DNA of 64,000 bases, taken from NCBI GenBank assembly GCA_020746105.1, contig CM036619.1, forward strand, positions 13,120,238 to 13,184,237. Direction: 5' to 3'. The notes under the pieces were generated by a model that saw only the letters and a program-made list of their open reading frames with translations, was not told where the DNA came from and did not search any database. Shown piece by piece: positions 1-12,900 of the stretch (the stretch's first letter is position 1; each line of letters opens with the position of its first letter). The DNA comes from Trogon surrucura (Eukaryota > Chordata > Aves > Trogoniformes > Trogonidae). A program made the translations under genes and the position numbers.

Positions 1-700
1 TCCTTGTAACAGTGAGAGCAGCTGTCTGACCTCCTGGCAAGCCCATCCAAGGAGCTAAGAGGCAGAAAATAAAACACTTCTTTCTGTCAGTTTATCTTCC
101 TATCCTGGATTACCATGGGGCCTGACAAATGCCAAGTGCAAGCACGTGGGGGCAGGTGAGAATGCACAGCCAGCGTAAGAAGCAGAAGAAACTGCATCTT
201 GGAGCAACTGGCAGCATTACAACAGTTCAATCAAAACAGCAGGTGTTCTCCCTGCCCTGTACAGCACAGAAACCTAGATACTCACCTGGTTTTACACAGT
301 GGACTGGATGATCTTAAAGGTATTTTCCAACCTTAACAATTCTATGACAGTGCTTGGGAGTTCGAGACCACACTACTAGATCTGTGTTCCCTTTGCGGGT
401 CTGATCTCTAAGCTTCTGCTAAATAAGGCCTATCTGATAACGTTAGTGACCAAATGGGCACGCAGCATCTGTTCACATCAGTGATAGAAATCATAACATC
501 AAGAAAATAAACTGTGTCACACTTCTAAAATGTGGCAATGTGGCAAAGTGAGCTACATTGTTCCTTATTTTATGCATAGCTTTTTCCAAAAGCTTTTCTT
601 ACAGCACAGAAATGCCCTATTCAATTTGGGCACAGTAGATGTAAAAGTAACATGCTTGTGGCGGGACATGAAAAACAAGTTCATTCTTACGTAATCAAAA
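1..700. other. Sequence downstream of NTAQ1, no gene seen
   Basis: Apart from a CR1 3' tail at about 301-349, this AT-rich stretch shows no exon, RNA gene or clear repeat. Confidence 0.5.
301..349 (+). repeat. CR1 LINE 3'-tail fragment
   Basis: The sense CR1 end is recognisable: GGACTGGATGATCTTAAAGG, then TTTTCCAACC and the tail ATTCTATGA. Confidence 0.7.
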
Positions 701-708
701 TAAAAGTT

Positions 709-752
709 TTTATTTAGTTAATAGTATTTTTGATTGGGTGTTCTATTTTATT
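709..752 (-). terminator. NTAQ1: NTAQ1 polyadenylation signals
   Basis: Two AATAAA hexamers are read on the minus strand, at 752-747 and 714-709, about 90 and 130 bases after the NTAQ1 stop. They imply a short 3' UTR. The motifs are seen directly; their use is inferred. Confidence 0.6.
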
Positions 753-841
753 CCATATACAGAAATGTAAACCATAAATACAATTGTAAGAGCAGCAAAC
801 CAAAACACATCCACTCAGAACCAGGGAGAACTTTGTTCACT

Positions 842-975
842 TCACTGTCCTGCCAAGGAATAGCTGTATTCAGTCCGTCTGCCAAATCGATGCACAAAGT
901 CCGAAAGGGGGAACACTGAGCCCCACCCCACTTTGGGATTCATACTGATGAAATCATCCAAGTTCATCTTGGAGT
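842..975 (-). CDS. NTAQ1: NTAQ1 terminal coding exon 6 (residues 167-210 and stop)
   Basis: After a TTTTTTAG acceptor the exon encodes [18 protein letters not shown] then [16 protein letters not shown] and ends SLAGQ with TGA at 844-842. The tail after HRFG is a few residues longer than human and differs in sequence. The preceding intron is almost 10 kb. Confidence 0.93.
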
Positions 976-3900
976 CTAAAAAAGGACCAGAAAAGGGAAA
1001 TATTTAAGTTCCTGATGCAGCTTCTGTAGCACAGGTACACATCTATCAAGAAAATGCCTCAAATCCCCTCTTTGACAGTTCAGTTCAAAACAGCAAGGAG
1101 TTTGTAGCACGCTTGCTCAGCAGTAGTCTGGCACAATTCAGTGCTACCAAGACATCTATTTCCAGTCTTCAAAATGTTGCTTTTGCCCCAATCTCTCTCT
1201 CCGCCCATGACAACAATCACATTACCAGATCAGCAACTATCCTGTCATTAGGAACTAGCGAGCGTAGGAAAGAGGAAGATTTTTGCCTGCAACAGCAGCC
1301 TAGAAGGGTCAAGTAGTGTCAGAGAACTGGAGCACAAATAACAACCGGTGCTTGTAGGCCTTCTGCATCCACACAAAACTAGTTACTCAAAAGTAGGAGG
1401 GAAATTCTTCCCCCATTAAGTTCCGAGCCAAAGTCAACCCAGTCAGCTTTTGCAGAGACTACAGGGCAGCTGGACCAGAGCAGCAGTCAGAACTGGCAGG
1501 TGCTTAGGGTCTCTCAGAAGCCACTAGCCCCTGGGTAAACCTATGATTTGCTACTGCCCCAGCTGCAGTATTTGCTCTGTATTTGCTCTCCCTCTCACCC
1601 TGAACTTTGTCCTTGCTCTATGCTGGCCCACTGCAAGGCTGGAATACGAGGGGCAAAGGAAAAGCCTGACATAACCCAGCCCGAGCTGTAGAGGGATGCT
1701 CAGACTGGGGTAAACGCTTCTGTGAGGTTCTTTTTTTTTTTTCAATCCTGAACCACTCCAAGAAGTCAGAGTGGGACAAGGTTAACCACCATAGTTTCAA
1801 GAGAAAAGTAAGCATGGCTGCTCTTTGCCAGGAGTTTGATCTGCTCTGGCACCCAGAGGAGAGGTAGAAACCCTTCTGTCCCGTCCCTGGATCGCAGAGA
1901 GCTCAGTGCAAAGCACCGGCGTGCAGTTTTGGGTTCAGGTGCCTTATACATCCCTTTTTCTGGAGCTGGCCTGGTATCAGCTTTGCTGACTCAGAACCAT
2001 GCTGATCAGAGGTTTCCGATTCCTCAGCCTATTCAGTTCTGACTACAAACAGCCGTGGGCTTGTTGTTTTATGTTCCGACAATCTGGGCAAATAATCTTT
2101 TTTAATGCCCGTTAAAAGAAAACTGGAAGAGAATGAGTTTAAAGAACAGAGTGGGAGAGCCATTGGATTTACTGTTATAGCTTTCCTGCTATATTTAAGT
2201 ATTTATTTTAACATGGATGATTCATGTGCGCATTTAAGGATTAAGAACCAAACAAGAGTAGGCTCTAATGAATGGATTAGAAAATCCATAGGATGGAATT
2301 TGCTTCAGCTGCAAAAAGCTTGTGTAATTAGGCTTACCATGATGGACAGCGTAAATGAGGAAGGGAAGACAATGTTTGGGAATCCCAGACCCAGGAGTCG
2401 CAGCCGTAATCCAGCCCCCAAAGCCCTCTATTTGCACCGTGTCTATACTGTGGCACGCCTTTGTGATTTGCCTAATCCCAGCTCTCACCAATTCCAAGGT
2501 CTGGCCCCTAGCTCTTTTCTGTGTGGGCTCTGCACATTGAAAATCCTTATGTTCAGCCAAGCACCTTTCTCCTGCTGAAGTGAGTCTGGCAGAACAGGGC
2601 CAATTTCTGCCCATGTGGGGATTTAAAATAGCACAAGCCCAGCAATTTGCTGTTGTAGCTCAAGAACAATTAGCAGCGGATAACAGCTCTTGCTTGCTGG
2701 TAGACTGGTAAGCTTGTTTTCTAATTCCCAAATTGTTTTTTCCTCCCAGATGCTTTTGTTTTAAAATTAATGCAATTCTTCATATAGTTTAAGATCTGAA
2801 AGATAAATAATCCCCTGCTTTATGTGCACTGAGCATAGCAGAATAATAATTTCATAAAACTGTTTTGTGAATGGTAAAGAAGCCCAAAGGGGATTGTTCC
2901 AGCAGAGTTCCAAACACAGCTGCTGTTGTTAGCAACTTGGAAGTTGCTATTACAATGCCGTAGGAAGTGAAATATTCTCTTAAATTCAAAAGAGCATAAT
3001 ACAGTCCATCCGAGAAGTTTGACGAGATTAAAAATTGTTTTAACAAAGCAAACAAGAACGTTCCTGTGAAGTGCAATGGTCTAAGAACCAGTCAGTAGAG
3101 GGCACTGAAGCAGTATGAGAGCTATCCATGAGCCCTCTCCTGTTTTATTCAACTCAAAGGTTGCCTGGGCTGGATCTGAATTCTGTGCGTGTTATGTTAG
3201 ACCTTGCAGCTGTACAAAACAGCACTGCAAAAACGCATAAGAATAGGTGAAGCAAATAAAGAGTAACAAGTAGCAGAACTTGCAGAGGAGACATCTGGAT
3301 GCTACAGTTGACGAACCATGAGGATTTCTCCACAAAAGTGAGGAGGAGGATACTTTAGATTATACAAGGTCAAGTGCAGCTCTATTATCTTTTAAAGACT
3401 TACAATACACTTGCAGTACTCCTCAGGTATTGTGGCTATTACACTAGCTTGCATTTGTGCATGCTGAGGCACTGGGTTGGAAAGGATCTTTAAAGGTCAT
3501 CTAGTCCAATCCCCCTGCAGTGAGCAGGGACATCTTGAACTAGATCAGGTTGCTCAGAGCCCCATCAAGCCTGACTTTGAATGGTTCCAGGGATGGAGCC
3601 TCCACCACCTCTCTGGGCAACCTGTCCCAGTGTTTCACTGATCTCGTAGTGAAGAGCTTTCCTAATGTCTAATCTAAATTCTCCTCTTTAACCAAACCCA
3701 CTTTGTAACGCACATACACTGTCAATGAGACCTAGCAGGCACATTCAGGGAATCACAGAATCGCTGAGGCTGGAAAAGACCTCTAAGATCATCACATCCA
3801 GCCTACGCCTCAACAGCGTTGCAACGGCCAGACCGTGGCACCAAGTGCCACATCCAGCCTTAAACACCTCCAGGGATGGTGACTCTAGCTTGCATAATTT

Positions 3901-6900
3901 TATTTTTTTAATCAAGTCTGACATTTTTGCCCCAAGCAGGGATGAAATAAAAGGCCAGAAACTATCAGAGGCATTGTTAGCCATGATATTTCTGGCTTCT
4001 GCCAACAGCAATTAAAAAGCAGCTGAAGGGCTGCAAGGAGGTGAGCAAGACTGAAACGAAGCCTCTAAGATCAGTTCTGCTGCTGACTGACCTTGGGGAC
4101 ACCTAAAATTTTTAGAAAGTTGGGCTTTTCAGAGACTTGCATAGGTGTCCACAGTTCTCTTCAAATCCCCCTCCCTTGCAAAGGCTGTTACCACACTCAG
4201 CCACAGGGTGCTGTCCCCACAGCTGAGAGAGAACTGACCGTGCAAACCATCTTAGTCCCTCTCAGTGTAAAACAAAGCTGGTCACCTTAAACTAGCTTTC
4301 ACAGAAAGCAGTGTAATTTCAATAAACCACTCCCAGAATTTCAATACTTCTATTCTTAAATATACTTTTATTGGCTCCATCCCAACTTGACTCTTTACTT
4401 CCACAAAAGCTCATGAAGGCAAGGACCTAACTTGACAGACTCGAGTTTTATTCTCAAGTGAGAGGAGCAGAAGTTCCCCATGAAGAGGATATGAGCTACT
4501 TACATGCATATCAGTGTTTCTTTTTGCTTTCACTAGGATCCCACCACCATCTTAGAGCGAAGATACACAAGGCAATGGCAAACATCTGCCTGGCCTCTGT
4601 TTTGTAGTGTGCCTGCTACATAGATGTGTCACACACAGCGCCTCCAAAATTTCTCACCTATCCTACTCATGATTTTCAAAACAAAACAACCCCCCCCAAA
4701 AAGTAAGACCCTAATCACTTACATCTACGGGGATTTTAATAATAATAAAGAACAAAAAGCCTTTACAAATCCATCCTGCCAGTGTGCTACCAAACACCTA
4801 GGGAGAACTGAAATTCAATCCAATGCTTTTCAGTGCTCGAGCTGATGCTAACAGTTGTATATAAGCCGTAAGACCATCTGTTCTGAGTAATTTCGAAATG
4901 CACTGTGCAAGCTGTATTTTACAGAAGCTTGCGGTTAAGGAGGGCTGATCTCATCAGGACTCATAAACTAAGCAGAATCAGACCTCATTAACTTGTGAAG
5001 AGAAGACTTAAAAGAAAACCCCAGGCTGCCCTCGGCAGCCCTAGAGTGATGAATCTGTATCCCAGACTGTACCTTCTTAATTTTTATGATTTGAACAAAA
5101 TACCAGATTCACCCCTTTTCTTTCAGCAGGAGGCCACTGGCAGCCAGGTGGGACCAGGGAAATCTGCTGCAGCTCAGGGTACGCTTAGTCCAGTGAAGCT
5201 TTTCTGAGGACAGGGCTGGGTGAGAAAACACCGTGCAGCCAGTTAGGTCAACCTGGCACGCACAGCAGCGGAGCAGAGCAGAGCAGAGGCCAGGGTGATG
5301 CCAGCAAGAAACACAGAGACCAAGCTCTGGGAAACAGCTAGAGCAGAGCCAGTTGCAACAGGCTAATGCTTAGCATGTGAGTTCTGATGAGATATTGTGG
5401 CGTTTGAGGGTTTTTTTTGTTTAGTTGGTTATCATGGGATTCTTTGCTTTTCAGAAAAATAACACTAAGGTTCAAGTTTACAAAAAAAATCACCTAGCTC
5501 CGGCTTCAGATTTTGTAGGCATGGACTGAAATTTGTGACTGTCGTGGTTTCAGGTGGAATAAAGTTAATTTTCTTCCTAGTAGCTGGTTCAGTGCCGTGG
5601 CTTGGATTTAGGGTGAGAATAATGTTGACAACACTGACGTTTTAATTATTGCTAAGCAGTATTTTTACTAAGTCAAAGGCTTTTCAGTTTCTCCTGCTGC
5701 CCTGCCAGCGAGGAGGCCGGGGGTGCACAAGCTGGGAGGGGACACAGCCCGGACAGCTGACCCCAACTGGCCAAGGGGATATCTCATGCCCAGTATGCAA
5801 ACTGGGGGGAGCTGGCTGGGGGACACCGCAGCTCAGGGATTAGCTGGGCATGGGTCAGCAGCTGGTGAACAATTGTATAGTGCATCACTTGTTTTGTGTA
5901 TTGTTTATTATTATGATTATTGTTTTCCCTTCCTTTTCTGTCCTATTAAATTGTCTTTACCTCAACTTGTGAGGTTTAATTTATTTATTTATTTTCCCAA
6001 TTCTTTCCCACATCCCACTGGGGAAGGGAGGAGTGAGCGAGCGGCTGTGTGGTTCTCAAGTTCTCAAGTGCTAGCTGGGGTTAAACCACAACAACAACTC
6101 ATGACAAGCTTATTTTAGAAGGTTTATTTTGCAACCCCATGAGCAGCACAAATACAGTTTAAGAATTATTCCTTTTGAGTTTGTAGCAGGAAAAAAAAAT
6201 GCGTAATTGGTTACTGATAAAGATTCCTCGAATCATTTGACTTAGATTATACAGAATTTCCTTTTCTAAAGTGCTATATTCAGGCTTAAAAGCTGCTCTG
6301 CTCTGGAAGAGGCAATATTCTAGTGTCAAAAGCAAACATTCTTGTCTTTCTAAGCTTACTAAAATCTTTAAAACCAAGTGAGAATAGAGAAGTGGTGTAT
6401 ATAAATGTAACTAACATGCTTTAATAGAATCACAGAATCGTTTTGCATTGGAGAAGACCTTTGAGTCCAACTATTAACCCAGCACTGCCAGGTCCACCAC
6501 TAAACTATGTCCCTAAGCACATCTACATGTCTTTTAAGTACCTCCAGGGATGATGACTCAACCACTTCCCTGTGAAGCCTCTTCCAATGCTGAGCAACCC
6601 TTTTGCTGAAGAAATTTTTGCTAATAATCCAATCCAAACCTCCCCTGGTATAACTTGAGGCCATTTCCTCTTGTCCTGTCTCTTGTTAAGTGACAGAAGC
6701 GACACAGTAATACAGAGTGGTGATTATCTTTAAATACCAGGAGTTCATGGGCACATTTTTAACAGTACAATGCTCATACGATTAAGAAAAAAAAAAGCAA
6801 TGCCTGGACACGTTCCTGTGTGGCTGCCCTAGGGGATGCTGCTCTGTCAGGAGGTTGAACTAGATGATCTCTAGAGGTCCCTTCCAACGCTGACGTTCTA

Positions 6901-9900
6901 CGACTCTGTGATTTTTATTGTATTTTTTCAGTCTTCAAACATTTTTTAACATCAAAGAAGAGATAGAGCAAATAGAAGTAATAAAAACTTTGAATGCTTT
7001 TGTAATCATCTTCTCAAGAGCTCAAGAATTTGGCTACTCTAAATGACAGCATAATAATAAAATAATGCTCTGACCTAAAGGTGCCCCACAAATAAATTGA
7101 AACTGAAACAATGTGGTCAGCCTTTAAATTGCAGTCGCCTCTAACATGAAATATGTAAGCAACTTAATCTTACACAAACACAAACTAACACAGAAAGTAG
7201 GGCACTCTATCTAAGTGAAACGGCAGGGAGAAAAAAAAAGTTATCTGTGATGGAATTTGGCACGGATGTGAACATTAATACCCCGGGTTCTTTTATGATA
7301 ATAAAAGGTCTGCCACCCAGTTTTTCATCAAGTCTAAAATAAGGCACTTTTATGCTTGATAAAATTGCGCTGAGACATTACTTTATCAGTCTCTAAAGGC
7401 AGAGAATTATGAGTTCCACTTGTTGACTGCAACATTTTCTAAACCTCTACGCCCATCTGCAGGACACCCACTCATCTGCAGAACCGCAGAACTGAAGTGC
7501 AGGACTTCAATTCAGCCCAAAGCTAAAGCACATGCTTGTTCCACAACAGTTAAACCCAGACTCCTCACCGTCTGACAGCGCTGTGCACAATGAGGCACAC
7601 GTTACTGTAAGATATCTCAAGTGAACACAGGGAAGATAAAAAATAGAAGCTGGAGAAACTGGTACCAAATGAGAAACCTTAAACTAGACATCCTCGATCC
7701 GATACAAGCTATTCCCGTTTTGACCCAGATCCTGAAGCTTCCTAGCAAAATGACCTTCCAGTTTCTTTCACCTGCAACATTCAGCCAATTGACCAAGAGA
7801 CTAGAGCACATCAGCACAGAGCTGGAATACTGTGTCCAGTTTGGAGCTTCTCAGTGCAAAAAAAACCCCAACAACGCCAAACCACACAAAAAACCCACAA
7901 AACCAAACCAACCCAAAACACTGACATACTGGAGGGAGTCCAGAAGAGGAACATCTAATTGTTTGGGGCAGGAGAACACAACATTCAAGAATAGGTTTAA
8001 AGAACTGAGCCTGTTCAGTCTTAAACAGAGAAGATGGAGAGACCTTTACTCCTGTGTTCATCTTCCTGATCAGAGGCTGAGCCTATCAGTAAAGTGATAG
8101 TAGAGGAACGCCTCTGTGAAAGGATATTTAAGAAACAGGGGAAAAAGAACTGCGCCACAACAGTTGGCACAGAGATGGAGGAGTGAGAATCTGTGCAGAC
8201 ACCAAGGTCAGTGAAGAAGGAGGGGGGGAGGATGAGCTCCAGGCGCCGGAGCAGAAGGAGTCCCCCGGGTCCGTGGTGAAGACCATGGTGAAGCGGGTTG
8301 TCCCCCTGCAGGCCATGGGCGAGGTGCAGATGTCCACCGTGAGGATCACCGCGTAGATGTCCACCGTGTAGAGGACTCCACGCCGTGTGGGTGGATGCCT
8401 GAAGGAGGCTGTAGCCCGTGGGAAGCCCGCATCAGAGCAAGTCGCTGCCAGAACCTGTATCCTGCGGAAGAGAGGAATGCCCACGCTGGAGCAGGTTGGC
8501 CGGTGGCACTTTTGGGATGCTGAGGGGGACTCATGCTGGAGCAGTTTCCCCCGAAGGACTGCGCCTCAGGCTCGGGGGGAGGAGGTGGAGAAACCGGGAT
8601 TGATGTTGAGCCCGGGAAGAAGGGAGAGATGGGGGGAAGGTGTTCTGGTTTTAAGATCTGTTTGCTTTTTCTCATTTCTCACTACTCCTATCTGATTGGT
8701 TCTTTTAATAAATGTACTTAGTTGAGTCTGTTTTGCCCGGGACAGTAAATGAGAGTGATCTCTCTGTCCTTACCTCTAAGTCTGAGCCCTCTGAAATACT
8801 TTCTCCCCCTGTCTAGCAGTGAAGGGGGAGTGAGAGAACAGCTGTGTGGGTACTTGGCTGCCAGCCAGGGTCAAAGCACAACACCTATGGACATTTCTTT
8901 CAGCACAGCAAGGTACAGAGCAAAGAAATAAAGCGTAAGAGGAATGAAGATCTACGTATCTTTCCTATCTACCAGTATCACAGAGACAATCCAGAGGCTG
9001 GCTGAAACCATGTGGCTGCTGCTCATCAGCGAGGAAAAGCTCAGCCAAGCAAGACCGAGAAAGGAAGGATTACAGGGTTGAACGATTAGAGAGTCATTCA
9101 CAGCAGCTGGAGGTACATGCACATATCTGCAACTATTTTCTAGTATTTTGAATAGAGTTTTTTCACCTCCCTGGCCTGATCTACAGTCCTCACACTTTCA
9201 TTATCACAACAATAAGGTTTCCACAGGCAAAAAGCACTGAGCAACCACCTTGGAGGCTCCAGCTAACAGTGAACCTTGAATTGCAGTTCAGACATTCTCA
9301 CAGAATCACAGAACGTCAGGGGTTGGGAGGAACCTCAAAAGATCATCTAGTCCAATCCCCTGCCAGAGCAGGATCCCCTAGGGCAGCCACACAGTTCAGG
9401 TGGGCTTTGAATGTCTGCAGAGAAGGAGACTCCACAACCTCCCTGGGCAGCCTGTGCCAGTGCTCTGTCACCCTCACCGTGAAAAAGTTTTTTCTAATAT
9501 TTTTGTGGAACCTCCTATGTTCCTGCTTGTACCCATTGCCCCTTGTCCTGTCATTGAACATCACTGAAAAGAGCCTGGCTCCATCCTCCTGCTAATCCCC
9601 CTTGACATTAATGAGGTCACCCCTCAGCCTCCTCTTCTCCAAGCTAACAAGACCCAGCTCCTGCAGCCTTTCCTCAGAAGGGAGATGTTCCACTCCCTTC
9701 ATCATCTTTGTGGCTCTGCGCTGGACTCTCTCAAGTGGCTCCCTGTCTCTCTTGAGCTGAGATGCCACTTGCTACACTATCTTCACTTAAAACTTTTCTG
9801 GAGATAAGGACCAAGACACAGAATTTAAGGTGCTTCATAACCCGGATCACTGAGAAAACAACTTCACAATGAGGACTACACAAAGTAGTTCTGAGGAAAC

Positions 9901-12900
9901 ACTAAGCTTCTTTAGAAGCCAAACCAATGATTAAGAATTAACTTCCCAGCAACCTAAAATCACAATAAACTTGGACCTAAACACAAAATATCTTTCTTTG
10001 CGCCTGCCTTCTCTAACATAAACTGTATTATTTTAAAAAGAAAAAAACCAAATATGCAGAGCAATAACATGAAAACTGTTCCAAAGCAAAACTTCACCAC
10101 ACTTTTCTCCATCTGGAAAGAAAATGAAAGAACAAACATACACATGGCAAATGTTAGCCCAGCTTGCCAAACACATGATTAGAATAAGCTGAAGTGTGGT
10201 GTGATAAGAATGGTTTAAGCAGCTCTATAGATGAGGTGCCAAGTCTTTACTTCTCTCTCTGCCTTGCCCAGAAGCTACTATCTAGACTATCACTTAAAAG
10301 AGGTTCAAGGCTTGGGGGAAACTTTGCTGATTTGCCAGTTTGCCTTAAAGCATCCTCAGGTTCATTCACCTGGTAGAGAAACATCAAACACCTCGTGTAG
10401 GCAAACCCAGCACACTGAGCAGAGGCTGAAAACCCTCCCCTGTCAAAACAGCCTTCTCTGGCAGGACGGGACCTGCCAGCTGAAGAGTGGGATAATTGGT
10501 GTGTTAAAAATTCACTTTGTGACCCCTAAGCAAGTCATTTGGCCTCTTTGCTTCAGTTGCTCCCTGCTGTAAAGAGAGAACAGTACTACTTAACTCTCAT
10601 TCTCTGCTCAGTTTATAAAGATCAGTAATTAATGTTTGCTAACGGTAAATGCCAGGAGGAATGCTAGACTTTACATGTTCAGAAAAGGAAGTGTCAAATG
10701 TTTCATAGCCCTATTTGTTTTTCCATATGAAATAAGATAGTTGGATATGCTTCCAGATATGTGTTATGGAAGCATATTTATTTCTCGTGTTCATCTTTGT
10801 CTATGCCATTCAATACTGTAAGCAGGAAAAAGGAGCACTGTCAGCTTACCTGCAGTTTCAATGCAAGGGTATGAAGGAGGAGGTTTCTGCCATTTCCCAT
10901 TTGCATCTTTCATATGAGATCTGTCTGAAGCAAAAGTCTTCAAGTACAAATCTGCTCGAATCATTCTGATTTTCCTAAACAACAGCATCAAATTGTATCA
11001 AAAGATGCGTGTATACAGTATTGCATTAGTTGTTTAGAATAAGAGCCCTTTCCTCCCATCAGGGAGCATTAAATCAGCAATATTGTGCCAAGCAGTTAAC
11101 TAGTTAACACGAAATTACACTAGGAAAGAAAAAGGCTTTTTATGACTAAGCTAAAGAGCTTTGGAAAAATAACACGGTGCATTTATTTCACTGGAGCATA
11201 GCTAAAACCTTCTGTCACTGTGCATCCACAAAGAGAACTTCAACTTTCAGTTCATGAAATAACATTCATGGTCTTTATCTTTTACATTGTTACCTGTGAA
11301 ATTCTGCACGAAGGCTGGCATCCAACCTAAAGGCCTCCACACTGTACAGGTCAAAAGGACATGGAAATGGCAACACTGTGTCAAGATCATAAATGAAGTT
11401 CTCCTCCCCACTGGAAACATGAAGTAGAATAACATGGTAGTCCTGGGAAGAAGGGTAATCATCATTAGTTAAACAGTTGTTAACGAGAAACTGGCAAAGG
11501 GAGGGAAGAATAAGGGGGAAAACAAAAAAGAAAGAAAAAAAGCTTCCTAAAAGCAGAAGGTAGACATTCTTTCTTTACATCCTGTTTTCTGTCCTTGAAA
11601 TATTAAGCCTGTAACATTTCTGGCACCAGGTGAGAAATTTCCTGATGCTTGTCTCACCCACTGCGCCTTTCGAGAAACCTCAGTATTCTTCACATTCCTT
11701 TGCAGCTCCCTCTGATTTAAGCCTGGACAACTAAAGTGTACGCTATTCTCAAGACCAAAAAAAACCCACCAAATCTATTTCATGTTCCACACCACAAAAG
11801 TTGAGTGGGATAAGCACTTTCAGCTTAGACTCAGTACTAAATAAAAGCTTACAACAATACATGACGATCACAGAATCACAGAATGTCAGGGGTTGGAAGG
11901 GACCTCAAAAGATCATCTAGTCCAGTACCCCTGCCAGAGCAGGATCACCTACAGTAGGTCACACAGGAACACGTCCAGGTGGGTTTTGAATGTCTGCAGA
12001 GCAGACTCCACAACCTCCCTGGGCAGCCTGTGCCAGTGCTCCGACACCCTCACCGTGAAAAAGTTTTCCTAATGTTTTTGTGGAACCTCCTGTGCTCCAG
12101 CTTGTGCCCTTTGCCCCTTGTCCTGTCATTGGACGTCACCGACAAGAGCCTGGCTCCGTCCTCCTGACACTCCCCCCTTGGCATATTTATAAACATTAAT
12201 GAGGTCACCCCTCAGCCTCCTCTTCTCCAAGCTAAAGAGACCCAGCTCCTGCAGCCTTTCCTCATAAGGGAGATGTTCCACTCCCTTCATCACCTTTGTG
12301 GCTCTGCACTGGACTCTCTCAAGCAGTTCTCCGTCTCTCTTTTTGCTGAGGGGCCCAGAACTGGACACGGTATTCCAGATGTGGCCTCACCAGGGCAGAG
12401 TAGAGGGTGAGGAAGCCCTCTTTTGACCTACCAGCTACTCCCCTTCTAATAGCTTAGCATTAAAAATTACCTAGTGATCTCTTCTAGTAGAGACATGTTG
12501 TACCTGTTGCAGTGTCCGCTCACCATCTGTGAATTTGAGTGCTCAGCGTTTAGCTGCCCAAAGCAGCTGAAAAAACAGCATGCAACTGAAAAAGCAGCAA
12601 CAGCTCAGATCAAGAGGACTGTAAGAGTCAGATGAATCCCTGTAGTAGCTCTCAAAGCTGAGAAAAAATGCCCACAGGTACTATATCTCACTTTGTGAAG
12701 GCAACTACGTTGTCTTGACGCTTGGGTTCCGAGTTGCAGCATTATTCCTTAACTTGTAAAACACAGGCGTGGTGGAGTTTTGAAGAAATTGGAGTTACAT
12801 AGTGTCAGGTATGTACACTGCTGCTTTGCAAAATTAAATTGAAGGTAGCTGTTAACAGCTTAGTAAAGCTTACATTAAATTCAGTCACAAAAAAAAAAAA

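Larger units (their letters stand above)
976..10849 (-). other. NTAQ1: NTAQ1 intron 5, repeat-rich
   Basis: This 9.9-kb intron holds two avian LTRs (5540-6093 and about 8093-8883) and CR1 fragments of both orientations, listed separately. The remaining stretches (about 976-3470, 3890-5535, 6915-7800 and 9765-10849) are AT-rich with no exon, RNA gene or recognisable repeat that I can support. Open frames there, such as the one at 2105-2578, have no family resemblance. Confidence 0.7.

Noticed and set aside
2105..2578. 157-codon frame in NTAQ1 intron 5
   Set aside because: No recognisable domain, an overlapping 126-codon frame exists on the other strand, and there are no splice or promoter signals.
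7621..8097. 158-codon frame
   Set aside because: It crosses a degenerate CR1 fragment and an A/C-rich low-complexity run. The Lys/Pro/Asn-rich part is a translation of simple sequence.
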